Origin: Xenorhabdus vietnamensis
GTDB taxonomy: Bacteria; Pseudomonadota; Gammaproteobacteria; Enterobacterales; Enterobacteriaceae
DNA: 64,000 nucleotides
Assembly (NCBI RefSeq): GCF_002127535.1
Contig: NZ_MUBJ01000017.1
Span: forward strand, 30,817 to 94,816
Reading direction: 5' to 3'
Shown here: positions 1 to 9,019 of the stretch, one piece after another
Layout of the letters: each line of letters starts with the position of its first letter
How positions within the stretch are numbered: the first letter of the stretch is position 1
The notes under the pieces: model-generated
Database searches by the model: none
What the model was told of the DNA's origin: nothing
What the model saw: the letters and a program-made list of their open reading frames with translations, nothing else
Made by a program: the position numbers and the translations under genes

Positions 1-1
1 T

Positions 2-1066
2 TTGTCTGAAGCAATACCTGCCAATGTAGTACAGCAACTAGCCAGCAATGGTTGGTTAGGGGGATTGGCAAAAACGGAACATGGCGGGCTGGGGTTTGAT
101 GTCACTACATTCGGATTGCTGAATATGGCCATCGGAGCTGGAAGCGGATCGCTCACTGGCCTGCTGAATGTACACTCAATGATGTTAAAAACCATTGAGG
201 ATTGGGGTTCCCAAGATCAAAAGCAACGCTTTTTGGCACCTTTGGTAAAGGGTGAAATTATTGGTGCTTTTGCCCAAACGGAAGTTTCCGCAGGTGGTGA
301 CTCTAAAAATCTATCGACCCAGTTTGAAGATCATGGGGATGAACTAAGTATTCATGGGCAAAAGAGCTGGATTACTTTCGCTCAGATTGCAGATCTATTT
401 TTGGTATTTGGTAAATATCAGGGCTTGGATACCGCTGTATTGGTTCCTAAAAACACGCCCGGATTAAAAATAACAGCCAAGAAAAATATGCTGGGATTCA
501 AGAGTGCCTATCTGGCAATATTGGATTTCAACGATTGCCGGATCCCCAAGACGAATATTGTCGGGAAGCCTGGTTTTGGACAAAACCTCATATCTAACAG
601 CGCATTGGACTATGGACGCATCAGTGTGGCCTGGGCTGCGGTAGGAATACAGCAGGCGGCATTGTCGGCGTCAGCACGCAGGGCTAATTCTCGTGCTACC
701 TTCGGCACATTGCTTGCAGATCAAGGCATTATTCGTGGCTATTTGGCGGAAATGTCCAGTAGCCTGCTTGCCTCTCAACTTATTTGCCTGTCAGCAACAA
801 AAGCCAAAGAAGCCAAGGATGAAGATGCTCTTGAGCAAATTCTTCAGGCCAAACTTTTCGCATCACAGGAAGCGGGTGCGAGTGCGGCAAAGGCGGTTCA
901 AATCCATGGTGGTCACGGTTGTGATGAGATAAACGGCATCAGCCGGCTTTATCGGGATGCAAAGATTTTGCAAGTTGTTGAAGGAAGCAATGAACTGCAA
1001 AAAATGCTGATTGGCAAACAAGTCTGTACTCGGTATAGCTACGACGCTGCACTGACTCATCCATAA
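2..1066 (+). CDS. Acyl-CoA dehydrogenase family protein (5' partial), extender-unit pathway
   Basis: Flavin-dependent acyl-CoA dehydrogenase fold. The visible 354 residues lack only the first ~25-30 of the usual ~380, so the true start lies left of the window. Seen: the mid-domain flavin-contact stretch AFAQTEVSAGGDS and the C-terminal block QIHGGHG followed by VVEGSNELQ, where the Glu is the usual catalytic base position. In zwittermicin (ZmaI), xenocoumacin (XcnD) and colibactin (ClbF) clusters such enzymes act on a carrier-protein-bound acyl group rather than on a CoA ester, helping make hydroxy- or aminomalonyl-ACP. The Ser-specific A domain next door and the 3-hydroxyacyl-CoA dehydrogenase at 41767 point to the aminomalonyl version. 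Substrate is inference; family is clear. Confidence 0.85.
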   Translation: MSEAIPANVVQQLASNGWLGGLAKTEHGGLGFDVTTFGLLNMAIGAGSGSLTGLLNVHSMMLKTIEDWGSQDQKQRFLAPLVKGEIIGAFAQTEVSAGGDSKNLSTQFEDHGDELSIHGQKSWITFAQIADLFLVFGKYQGLDTAVLVPKNTPGLKITAKKNMLGFKSAYLAILDFNDCRIPKTNIVGKPGFGQNLISNSALDYGRISVAWAAVGIQQAALSASARRANSRATFGTLLADQGIIRGYLAEMSSSLLASQLICLSATKAKEAKDEDALEQILQAKLFASQEAGASAAKAVQIHGGHGCDEINGISRLYRDAKILQVVEGSNELQKMLIGKQVCTRYSYDAALTHP

Positions 1067-1235
1067 ACTAATTCCCAATATTTATTACCTGAAAAGCAAG
1101 ACATTTTGTCTGGCTGACGGATTTCTATTGCCCGACATTAAACCATAACGCTGGTTTGCCATGAAGTTCAGGAACAAAAGTTTGGGAATCATCATTTGGG
1201 ATTAATAAAGCCAGCAATCAGAGGACTTCGGCGTC

Positions 1236-2864
1236 ATGAAAACAGGTCGATTTATTACTGACTATTTCGAAAGCACGGCGAGAAATAACCAGAGCACGGC
1301 GATACGCTGGGGCAACGGAAACACTTTATCCTGGGAAGAATTATACGTAAGAGTACAACGATTGACTCATTATCTGCTCAATGAGAGGAGTCTGAGTAAG
1401 GGAGAATGTGTTGCCATTGGACTTGAACGCAGCCCGGAGTTTTTGGTGGCAGCATATGCGGTTCTGCTGGCCGGTGGTGTTTATTTTCCAGTAGATCCAA
1501 AAACCCCTGTTGTCCGTCTGGCATCCATGTTTACAACGGCTCAATGTCGTATCGCCTTCTGCAATACAAATCAAAAAAATTTATTTACTGAGGCAAATGC
1601 TGAATTGAAGTTGATCAGCTGTGAGCAATTAGAAGAGATAACCATGTTGTCATGCTCAGAACATGCGTGTCACAACATAGCTCAGATAAAAGTACCTCAA
1701 TTGCAGGCGGCTGATCCGGCATATTTAATCTTCACTTCCGGTACTACGGGGACACCCAAAGGGGTATTGGTCAATCATGGTGCATTCATCAATCGGCTGG
1801 AATGGCATCAGCTACACAGTGAGATGATGGATTCAGACATTATCCTACAGAGAACCGCGTTGACTTTTGACGTATCTTTATGGGAGCTTTTTTTGCCAGC
1901 CTTGAATGGTGCAAGCAACTATCTGCTGCAACCCGGACTGGAATCCTTCCCCAGAGCTATTGTGGCGGCATTGGCAAGCGAAAAAATCACAATTGTTCAC
2001 TTTGTCCCCAGTTTGTTAAAGCCAGTACTGCAAGAACTTCAAGAGAATCATGTAGATCTGGCTCCACCATTACCCTCTTTACGCAGGGTATATGTGAGCG
2101 GGGAATCACTGCTTGCCAGTCTGGTCGTTCAATTTAATAACATGTTCAATGCTCGTGGTCTGTTAACTCATTGCTTGTTGACCAATTTATACGGTCCGAC
2201 TGAAGCCGCTATCGATGTCAGTTTTTATGATTGCCTGAAAGATGATCGCATAGAAACGCCGTCAAACCTCGTTCCCATCGGCAAGGCTCTTACCGGATGC
2301 AAATTATACATAGTCGATCCGGACAATTTGGCGTTAAAAGCGGACTCGGAAAAAGGCGAAATCGCCATCGGTGGGATATGTCTGGCAGAAGGTTACTACA
2401 ACCGACAGGACTTGACCGATAAAGTGTTTATTTTCCATCCAGAACTTCAGGAGCGAATCTATCTGACGGGTGATCTTGGTTGGCATGAAAAAGAAACAGG
2501 CTTTTTCTGTCAGGGCAGAAAGGATAACCAAGTCAAGCTCCGTGGATTGCGGATCGAGTTGGGGGAGATAGAGCATCATTTACTTAACTACCCCGCCATT
2601 ACTGAAGCTGTTGCCTGTGTCGTCGAAGATGATGAGCAAGAACAATGGTTGGTCACAGCTATCGTAGCGGGGCAGGAAGAACTGAATCCGCAAGATATCA
2701 GGCAATTTCTTTCAGCACAGGTACCGGCTTATATGTTACCTGCACGCTACTGGCAGGCTCAATCTTTGCCGAGAGCCAGTTCAGGGAAACTAGATCGGAA
2801 AGCGATCGCCCAACATATGCGAGATCTGTTCTTCAATCAAAATGATGGCTCACACCATGAATAA
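1236..2864 (+). CDS. Free-standing NRPS adenylation domain, serine-specific (aminomalonyl route)
   Basis: A complete 542-residue A domain with no carrier or condensation domain. Core motif A3 (IFTSGTTGTPKG) lies near residue 165, A5 is NLYGPTEAAID, A7 is YLTGDLG and A10 is SGKLDRKA at the C terminus. The pocket residues read by alignment to GrsA give DVWHYSLIDK, very close to the known serine codes DVWHLSLIDK and DVWHFSLVDK. ZmaJ of zwittermicin is the precedent: a stand-alone Ser A domain that loads an ACP, after which two dehydrogenases oxidise the seryl group to aminomalonyl-ACP. The partner ACP is not in the window and may lie to the left. A GAGGA ribosome site precedes the start by 11 bases. 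Confidence 0.88.
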   Translation: MKTGRFITDYFESTARNNQSTAIRWGNGNTLSWEELYVRVQRLTHYLLNERSLSKGECVAIGLERSPEFLVAAYAVLLAGGVYFPVDPKTPVVRLASMFTTAQCRIAFCNTNQKNLFTEANAELKLISCEQLEEITMLSCSEHACHNIAQIKVPQLQAADPAYLIFTSGTTGTPKGVLVNHGAFINRLEWHQLHSEMMDSDIILQRTALTFDVSLWELFLPALNGASNYLLQPGLESFPRAIVAALASEKITIVHFVPSLLKPVLQELQENHVDLAPPLPSLRRVYVSGESLLASLVVQFNNMFNARGLLTHCLLTNLYGPTEAAIDVSFYDCLKDDRIETPSNLVPIGKALTGCKLYIVDPDNLALKADSEKGEIAIGGICLAEGYYNRQDLTDKVFIFHPELQERIYLTGDLGWHEKETGFFCQGRKDNQVKLRGLRIELGEIEHHLLNYPAITEAVACVVEDDEQEQWLVTAIVAGQEELNPQDIRQFLSAQVPAYMLPARYWQAQSLPRASSGKLDRKAIAQHMRDLFFNQNDGSHHE

Positions 2865-5800
2865 TAAATCAATTTTTGGATTAACCCGGTCACAACAGGC
2901 CGTTTTCAAAATGGGTTTGTTCAATCTGTCTGGTCATCAGTTCTATTTAGGGGGCGTAGCGCGCCTGAAAGGGATGATTTCTCTGGAGCGGCTTGTTCGT
3001 GTTGCTGAGCAGATCCTCAATACGCAAGATGTTTTTCGCATAGGTTTTATTAATAACGCTTTTATTAATAACGAACCGCACTGGGAGCTGGCGGAAGAGG
3101 CATTATTGGAAACCGAATCAGTGGAAATAAAATGGTTCGGTATTCGACACGATAACCCTCAGGTAGCCGTAGAAAAAGTTGATTTCAGCAGATATGCCGA
3201 TCCCAGTGCCGCGTTTGAGCATTGGGCTGAACGTCAGCTACTGGCGGACGAAGATCTATCACTCACACCACTACGAATTTTTGCGGTGCGTTTTCAGCAG
3301 GATCAATCAGGGTGGTTTTTGAAAGCTCATCATGCCGCGATGGATGGAATGGGTTTAGCGATATTGCAGGACTATTTAATCAAGGAATTGGAGCAAGAAG
3401 GTGCAGATTCAGCTTCAGGTACAGAACAGACCGAATCCTTTTTCTTCTCTTCCGGTTCTGGGGAAGAACAAAATTATGAATGTTCGCGGCGTTTCGAAAG
3501 AGATGCTGCGTACTGGCAGACACTTTTTGGTGATACGGCATCGGTAAATGCCCGGAGCATATCCAGCCGTTATCCGATAGGTGATTACCGTGGATTGGAA
3601 CCGCGATCCCTGCGTATAAAAGCAACAGTGACTGAATCGCAAAATGAGATATTGTGCCGATTTAAAAACAGTGGCGGTTCCATTTTCAGATTATTTTTTA
3701 CTGCGGTTGCCTATGCGCAAATGGTGATTGAGGACGGCAACTGCGCGTTATTGCAGGCACCTATTGTAAACCGTTGGGGCAAGACAGAGAAACGTTCTGT
3801 TTCAATGGGTGTGGCACCTATTTTGATGCCTGTATTTCGGCAGGCAGGCCAGACGGTAGCGGATTGTTACCGAATTCTGAAAAAACAGTTGCAAAAAGCT
3901 ATCGTGCATTCACGTTATGCCCCTGCTACCCGTTGGGGAGAATTAGCATCATCAGACTGGCAACGGATCATTCCGGCTTTCGGTGTTTCCTATCAGACTG
4001 GTGAATTCCAGAAAACCGCTGTGGGTGCAGAGATAACCATTGATCACATTCAGGCTGTCGAATCTCTGTTTGCCACCATCCACATTCATGACCGTTTTGA
4101 AAATGGCTGCTTCGTACTTGAAGCGGATTTCCGCAAAATATGGCCGCCTGAACAATGTCACGCCTTTTTGCAGTCCGTACTTGATTATGCAATAGATGCC
4201 GCTGTCGAGGTCATGGAGCAGGAAACCGTAAATACAGAACAAGGTGAAGCGGAACAGATAGAAGAAGAACAAATAGAAAATATCGAACAAACCGCACCAA
4301 TAGGCATTCACTTGCTTGAGGCGTTTGAATGCCATGCTGACAGGACATTATTTAAGTCAGAATTTAAGTCGGAACTTAAGTCAAATGTGGAAAACTGTGA
4401 TTTGACTTACCACCAAGGATTACAGTGGATTCACCAGTTCAGTGGACAATTACGTGACATGCGTGACATGGACGGATTTCACATGGAGCATAAACCCGTG
4501 TTGATTTTAGGCAGGCGCTCCCCTGAAACGCTGCTGGCTTATCTGGCTTGCCTTATTGAAAATGTGACTGTTGTTCCTGTTTGCCCCACGACAACACCGA
4601 CGGAGAGGTTATTAACCATTATCCGTAATTCAGGTGTTTCCCTATGTATTTACACCGAGATTGACCAAGATTTAGCAGAAGCGCTAAATTTACCCCTATT
4701 ACGAGTTTCTTTGCAGCAAGAAGACATTGTTCATATAAGCATTGATCGTAAGAACATTGATCATAAGAACATTGATCGTAAAAACATTGATCATAAAAAC
4801 ATAGCAATTGCCTCGTATCCTGAGATTCCGTTACAGCCAATCTCCTGTAATCCGGCTTATATTCTGTATACCTCCGGCTCGACCGGAGAACCGAAAGGTG
4901 TTGCCATTTCCCCCTTTGCATTAGCAAATTACGCGCTGGCAGCGAAAGCAGCTTATGCTGATAAAACGCCATTTAGCACACCTCTGTTTACTTCCTTTGG
5001 GTTTGACCTGACACAGACTGCTATTTTAGTACCGGTTTTGTCTGGAGGATTTATCCAAACTCATGAACAGGATATTCGTGATAATCCTGAATTATTGCGA
5101 AGTCTTCTCGCTGATGAGTCTCTGACAGGCATTAAATGTACGCCATCCCATCTTTCCTTATTGCTAGAACATGGCCTTAACGCCAATAGACAGCATCCAC
5201 TGACTTTTATTGTGGGTGGAGAAAACTTGCCTGCTTCATTGGTGAACAAGGCACTCGATTTCTTGCCGTTGGGTAGCAGGATCATCAATGAATATGGGCC
5301 AACAGAGGCAACGGTCGGATGCTGTATTTACTCAATAAGCAATGATGCGGGTACATTTGAGGAAAGAGAAAAGGCAGGGGCATCTGTTGTATCCATCACG
5401 CCTATTGGCACAGCGCTGGGTAAAGCGGAAATATCGATCAGAGATAGCTGGGGGCAAATCATGCCCCGCGGGTTCAATGGGGAGATCTGGATCAGCGGTC
5501 CTATCTTGGCGGATGGGTATCTGAATAACAGTGCCCAGACAGAAGCAAACTTTGTGCACAGTGCGAATGGTCAACATCGTTGGTATCGCACGGGCGATTT
5601 GGGAATGCAGGATGCACAGGGCATATTTCATTGCCTTGGACGCATTGACGATGAATTTAAGGTGCGTGGTCATCGGATTCATCCGGTGGAAATTGAAAAA
5701 GCTGTGGAAGATGTACTGTTGCAGCTTGGGCAATCGAATGAACACGGTTGGCAGTTGAAAGCATTGAAACTGGTCATCGATGAAATTGATGGTACGGCAG

Positions 5801-7710
5801 ACCATGAAATCATTACCTTGTGCAGCAATCAGCCTGTTCCCCATGAAAGCCATGAATTTCAAAACAGATTAAAAGAAAAAATTGCTGAATCTTGGTTACC
5901 GAATTTGTATTGCACTGTGCAGCCCTGGCCGATGAATGCCAACGGTAAGGTGGATATAGCACCACTTATTGTCGCTGTTGAAGCACACCGAAGGGCATTG
6001 ATTGATGCTGCACAGTGCTGTTTAACGGATAAAAAAGCACAGGAAGAACCAGAGAATTACTTACTCCCTGACTGGTTGAATGAGGAATTCCTCAGGCCGA
6101 TTTGGCCTCAATCGGTGGATCTGGCCGCCTCATTTCTTGAACAAGGGGGAGACTCAATCAAAGCCATTCGCCTTGTTGCATTGTTAGCAAAAAAAGGCGT
6201 GAGAGTCGGAGTCAATGCACTGTTGGCTCCGACCGCGTTGGGCGCAGTATTGGAAAAATTCTGTGTGGAACAATCAGCAAGTACCGCAACGGATCCCTTG
6301 ACATTAGAAGGGGAATTAAAAGAGTTAACCGCAGATTGGCTGCAATATTTACCCAGTGTTCGCTGGTTTCAGCATCATCGCTTTAAGCATGGTGATCGGT
6401 TACAGCAAGGAGTAGTACTTGAGTTAAACGCTTCCTTATCTGCCGATCAGATTAATGCAGCAGTCGTTGCAGTCAAAACCAAACATAAAATCTTTTCCCT
6501 GAGAGCCAGCCACGACCTGAGCGAGTTTTATTTCTTGTCTTCCTCTTCCGCACAGGCATTGAAAGATATCGAATGGGAGCTACAAAGCAGCAAAAAAATC
6601 TTGGCATCAGGCGAACATCTTGAAAACAGGCTGGAACGCTTGCAAGGCGAAGTCTGTTTGGCGGAACGGCCTAGTGTGCATGAGGTGATATTCGATCCGG
6701 TTGCAGATAAACACTACTTGATTTGGGTTTGCCACCACCTGATTTGCGATGTCCATTCATGGATTTTCTTATTGGATGAATTGGATCAGGCACTGGGTAA
6801 ATCTGCCATTCAAATGAATACCGTTACCGGTGGGGATGCAGAACAGGGCGTGTTCCTATGGGGGAAATGGCTTGCGGACAAACTGTCACAGATCGAAACA
6901 GCACAGAAAAACCTGACTTATATAGAGCCTTCACTTGATGACAATACCAATGATCAACCAGCTACGGTTTCTGCCACATTAGCATTGTCAGTTTCCGGTA
7001 GTGATTTCAATTTGATGGAACGATACAAAAAAACCGGTCGAACACAGTTAATTGCAGCTGCATTACTGGAGGTGATACAGGATAGCGGCTTGTTATCTCT
7101 GTTACCACAGCCTCGTGTATTGTTTGAGAATCACGGTCGCTTATTTTCTGAAACCCAAATGCCAGCCGCCTGGAATGCAGCCATGGCAAAAGCCGTGGGG
7201 TGGTTTACGGGGTTCCAATTATTGCAGCTTAATGTGGCTTCAGGCCATTCATTGAGTTTTTTGCAAACGCTGAAATCACATCTGCATGAAGATAACTCAG
7301 ATTGGAAAAAACAACTGGGGCTGGATGGCACCGGTACAAAGCCTCTGATTTGCATCAATGATATTGGTTTAGGTTTGGGCAATAACGAGACATGGCAGCA
7401 CATTAATTTAGTTCAATCTCTCTCAGGCGGTTTTCGTCATCCCGATGAAAAGAGTAGTGCTGATTTCGACATACTCATTCGCGATTGCCGAGAATCGGGT
7501 TCTATTTTTGTCGAACTGAGATTGGGAATTTCTGGGTGCAATGCTGATGATGCCCTGAATTATTTAACCCAACTAAATGACAGGCTATCGGCATGGTGTC
7601 GTACCTGTTCCGATGCCAGTCAGGAACGATCACTGATCCCTGCGGATTTTCCTCTTTGTCAGCTCTCACAATCGGAGCTCGATTTTATTATTCATGGAGC
7701 CTCAGAATGA
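2842..7710 (+). CDS. NRPS C-A(Asn)-T-E, predicted N-acyl-D-Asn prodrug initiation module
   Basis: 1622 residues. Domains: C about 8-440 with HHAAMDG at 163-169; A about 490-1070 with YTSGSTGEPKG near 680; T with the phosphopantetheine Ser at 1105 (GGDS); E about 1145-1600 with HHLICDVHSW from 1298 and the E-type block VGWFTG. The A-domain pocket reads DLTKIGEVGK, essentially the established Asn code (DLTKLGEVGK). A C-A-T-E protein that begins with C and loads Asn is the layout of ClbN and of the first module of XcnA, which install an N-acyl-D-Asn cap later removed by a periplasmic peptidase; such a peptidase is encoded at 19232. The start overlaps the upstream gene. ATG codons at 2845 and 2857 are alternatives, and 2857 would give the 8-base overlap seen elsewhere here. 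Confidence 0.9.
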   Translation: MMAHTMNNKSIFGLTRSQQAVFKMGLFNLSGHQFYLGGVARLKGMISLERLVRVAEQILNTQDVFRIGFINNAFINNEPHWELAEEALLETESVEIKWFGIRHDNPQVAVEKVDFSRYADPSAAFEHWAERQLLADEDLSLTPLRIFAVRFQQDQSGWFLKAHHAAMDGMGLAILQDYLIKELEQEGADSASGTEQTESFFFSSGSGEEQNYECSRRFERDAAYWQTLFGDTASVNARSISSRYPIGDYRGLEPRSLRIKATVTESQNEILCRFKNSGGSIFRLFFTAVAYAQMVIEDGNCALLQAPIVNRWGKTEKRSVSMGVAPILMPVFRQAGQTVADCYRILKKQLQKAIVHSRYAPATRWGELASSDWQRIIPAFGVSYQTGEFQKTAVGAEITIDHIQAVESLFATIHIHDRFENGCFVLEADFRKIWPPEQCHAFLQSVLDYAIDAAVEVMEQETVNTEQGEAEQIEEEQIENIEQTAPIGIHLLEAFECHADRTLFKSEFKSELKSNVENCDLTYHQGLQWIHQFSGQLRDMRDMDGFHMEHKPVLILGRRSPETLLAYLACLIENVTVVPVCPTTTPTERLLTIIRNSGVSLCIYTEIDQDLAEALNLPLLRVSLQQEDIVHISIDRKNIDHKNIDRKNIDHKNIAIASYPEIPLQPISCNPAYILYTSGSTGEPKGVAISPFALANYALAAKAAYADKTPFSTPLFTSFGFDLTQTAILVPVLSGGFIQTHEQDIRDNPELLRSLLADESLTGIKCTPSHLSLLLEHGLNANRQHPLTFIVGGENLPASLVNKALDFLPLGSRIINEYGPTEATVGCCIYSISNDAGTFEEREKAGASVVSITPIGTALGKAEISIRDSWGQIMPRGFNGEIWISGPILADGYLNNSAQTEANFVHSANGQHRWYRTGDLGMQDAQGIFHCLGRIDDEFKVRGHRIHPVEIEKAVEDVLLQLGQSNEHGWQLKALKLVIDEIDGTADHEIITLCSNQPVPHESHEFQNRLKEKIAESWLPNLYCTVQPWPMNANGKVDIAPLIVAVEAHRRALIDAAQCCLTDKKAQEEPENYLLPDWLNEEFLRPIWPQSVDLAASFLEQGGDSIKAIRLVALLAKKGVRVGVNALLAPTALGAVLEKFCVEQSASTATDPLTLEGELKELTADWLQYLPSVRWFQHHRFKHGDRLQQGVVLELNASLSADQINAAVVAVKTKHKIFSLRASHDLSEFYFLSSSSAQALKDIEWELQSSKKILASGEHLENRLERLQGEVCLAERPSVHEVIFDPVADKHYLIWVCHHLICDVHSWIFLLDELDQALGKSAIQMNTVTGGDAEQGVFLWGKWLADKLSQIETAQKNLTYIEPSLDDNTNDQPATVSATLALSVSGSDFNLMERYKKTGRTQLIAAALLEVIQDSGLLSLLPQPRVLFENHGRLFSETQMPAAWNAAMAKAVGWFTGFQLLQLNVASGHSLSFLQTLKSHLHEDNSDWKKQLGLDGTGTKPLICINDIGLGLGNNETWQHINLVQSLSGGFRHPDEKSSADFDILIRDCRESGSIFVELRLGISGCNADDALNYLTQLNDRLSAWCRTCSDASQERSLIPADFPLCQLSQSELDFIIHGASE
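3046..3075 (+). repeat. Tandem duplication, 2 x 15 bp, in NRPS (Asn) C domain
   Basis: Unit TTTATTAATAACGCT, encoding FINNA then FINNE. In frame. Confidence 0.85.
4351..4383 (+). repeat. Tandem repeat, ~3 x 12 bp, in C-A linker of NRPS (Asn)
   Basis: Units of TTTAAGTCAGAA, encoding FKSE, FKSE, LKS. In frame. A 9-bp duplication (CGTGACATG, RDM twice) follows at 4453-4470. Confidence 0.85.
4741..4800 (+). repeat. Tandem array, 4 x 15 bp, in A domain of NRPS (Asn)
   Basis: Units ATTGATCGTAAGAAC and variants with CAT for CGT and AAA for AAG, alternating; encodes IDRKN/IDHKN twice each. It lies before the A3 motif. Confidence 0.95.
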
Positions 7711-9017
7711 GAACAGCTATCGATTCAGCCAAGACCGTATTTTTGTTTCCCGGAGTGGGGGCGCAGCAACCGGATATGTTTGCTGAATTTAAAACATATC
7801 CTGAGTATCGGGCATGTTTGGAGGAAGTCTCCGATCTGTCACAAGTCGATTTATTTGATGTTATCCACGGTGAGAGCCGCGACATTTTGAAACAAGTGCG
7901 TGTTGCACAATTGGCGCTTACAGCGACGACAGTTGCCATTGCCAATATATTGTGCCTACATTGTGGATTGGTGCCTGAATTTATGATGGGGCACAGCTTG
8001 GGGCAGTATCCCGCACTATGTTCTGCCGGCTATCTTGATTTAGCAACATTGACGCGTGTGGTCAATATTCGTTCCGAAGTGGTGGAAGCCTGCGCACTTA
8101 ATTACCAGCAGGGGGACATGTGTTGGGTCTTGCACCTTCCCGCAGAAGTCGTGGTGCAGGAGGTCGATAAAGCCCGCATTAATGACGGCATCGCCATATA
8201 TGTATCCGCGATTGATGCGTTTGATCAGGCAACCATTTCCGGTGAGATGGCAGATATCCGGCGTTTTGCACCGCGCATGGAGGCTCTGGGGGGATTAGTG
8301 TATCCGCTGAAAATCGGCGGGCCTTTCCATTCTCCTTTAATGGTGGAGGCGAAAGAAAAACTGGACAAGCTGCTTGATTTTTTACCGGGATCAGGCCAGC
8401 AAACCCCTCTGTTATCCCGTTTGGTTTGCAATGTCAGTGGTACGGAATTACCGGCGGAGAACTTGAAATCGTCGATTTTGCAACACCTCGTTTCTCCAGT
8501 GCAATGGTTGCCGGGTTTACAGTATGTTGCGCAAAACGGCGTTACCCGTTATCTGGAAATTTCACCGAAAAACGTATTGAGTTACCTCACCCAGCGCTCC
8601 GGATTGCCTATGCGTTCCCTGTGGGAATCTGGTGAAATGTTTACGGCCACTCAGGCATTGAGTACCAGAGAGAATCGGCTGGAACAGTTTTTCAGATATT
8701 GCTGTTTTCACCTCTACAGTCAGCGGTTGCCTGATATTACCGATCCCGTAGCACTGGAGCAATTGCATCGCATTCGAGAAAAAGCCAAACAAACGTTTAA
8801 CGGATCATATCTGAACGTTGAAGAATGTGATTCTCTCTATCAGCTTACAAAGCAATGGCTGGAGATTGTTGAGACGCTGGAGATTGTTGAGACGCTGGAT
8901 ATTGTTGAGACGATGGATGTTGCTAAGAAAAAAGTAAATGGCCCTCTTTTTGCGGAGAAAGCAAATTTTATAGAGAAAGAAAAGTTACACAGTCTCTTTG
9001 ATGCGGCGAGGCGTTGA
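7707..9017 (+). CDS. Free-standing malonyl-CoA-type acyltransferase (trans AT)
   Basis: 436 residues beginning FLFPGVGAQQ. The AT nucleophile motif is GHSLG with Ser97, and the second catalytic region is GPFHSPLM with His208. The first ~320 residues are AT; the remaining ~115 are not recognised and contain a triple six-residue repeat (L-E-I-V-E-T type). The start chosen is the ATG whose TGA overlap (ATGA) couples it to the preceding NRPS, with GGAG upstream. ZmaF and ClbG are the closest functional precedents: discrete ATs that move hydroxy- or aminomalonyl units from an ACP onto PKS modules. The PKS at 34425 lacks an AT and is the likely client. That pairing is inference. Confidence 0.85.
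   Translation: MRTAIDSAKTVFLFPGVGAQQPDMFAEFKTYPEYRACLEEVSDLSQVDLFDVIHGESRDILKQVRVAQLALTATTVAIANILCLHCGLVPEFMMGHSLGQYPALCSAGYLDLATLTRVVNIRSEVVEACALNYQQGDMCWVLHLPAEVVVQEVDKARINDGIAIYVSAIDAFDQATISGEMADIRRFAPRMEALGGLVYPLKIGGPFHSPLMVEAKEKLDKLLDFLPGSGQQTPLLSRLVCNVSGTELPAENLKSSILQHLVSPVQWLPGLQYVAQNGVTRYLEISPKNVLSYLTQRSGLPMRSLWESGEMFTATQALSTRENRLEQFFRYCCFHLYSQRLPDITDPVALEQLHRIREKAKQTFNGSYLNVEECDSLYQLTKQWLEIVETLEIVETLDIVETMDVAKKKVNGPLFAEKANFIEKEKLHSLFDAARR
8859..8912 (+). repeat. Tandem array, 3 x 18 bp, in C-terminal tail of the free AT
   Basis: Unit CTGGAGATTGTTGAGACG, encoding LEIVET, LEIVET, LDIVET, then a decayed fourth unit. Confidence 0.95.
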
Positions 9018-9019
9018 TT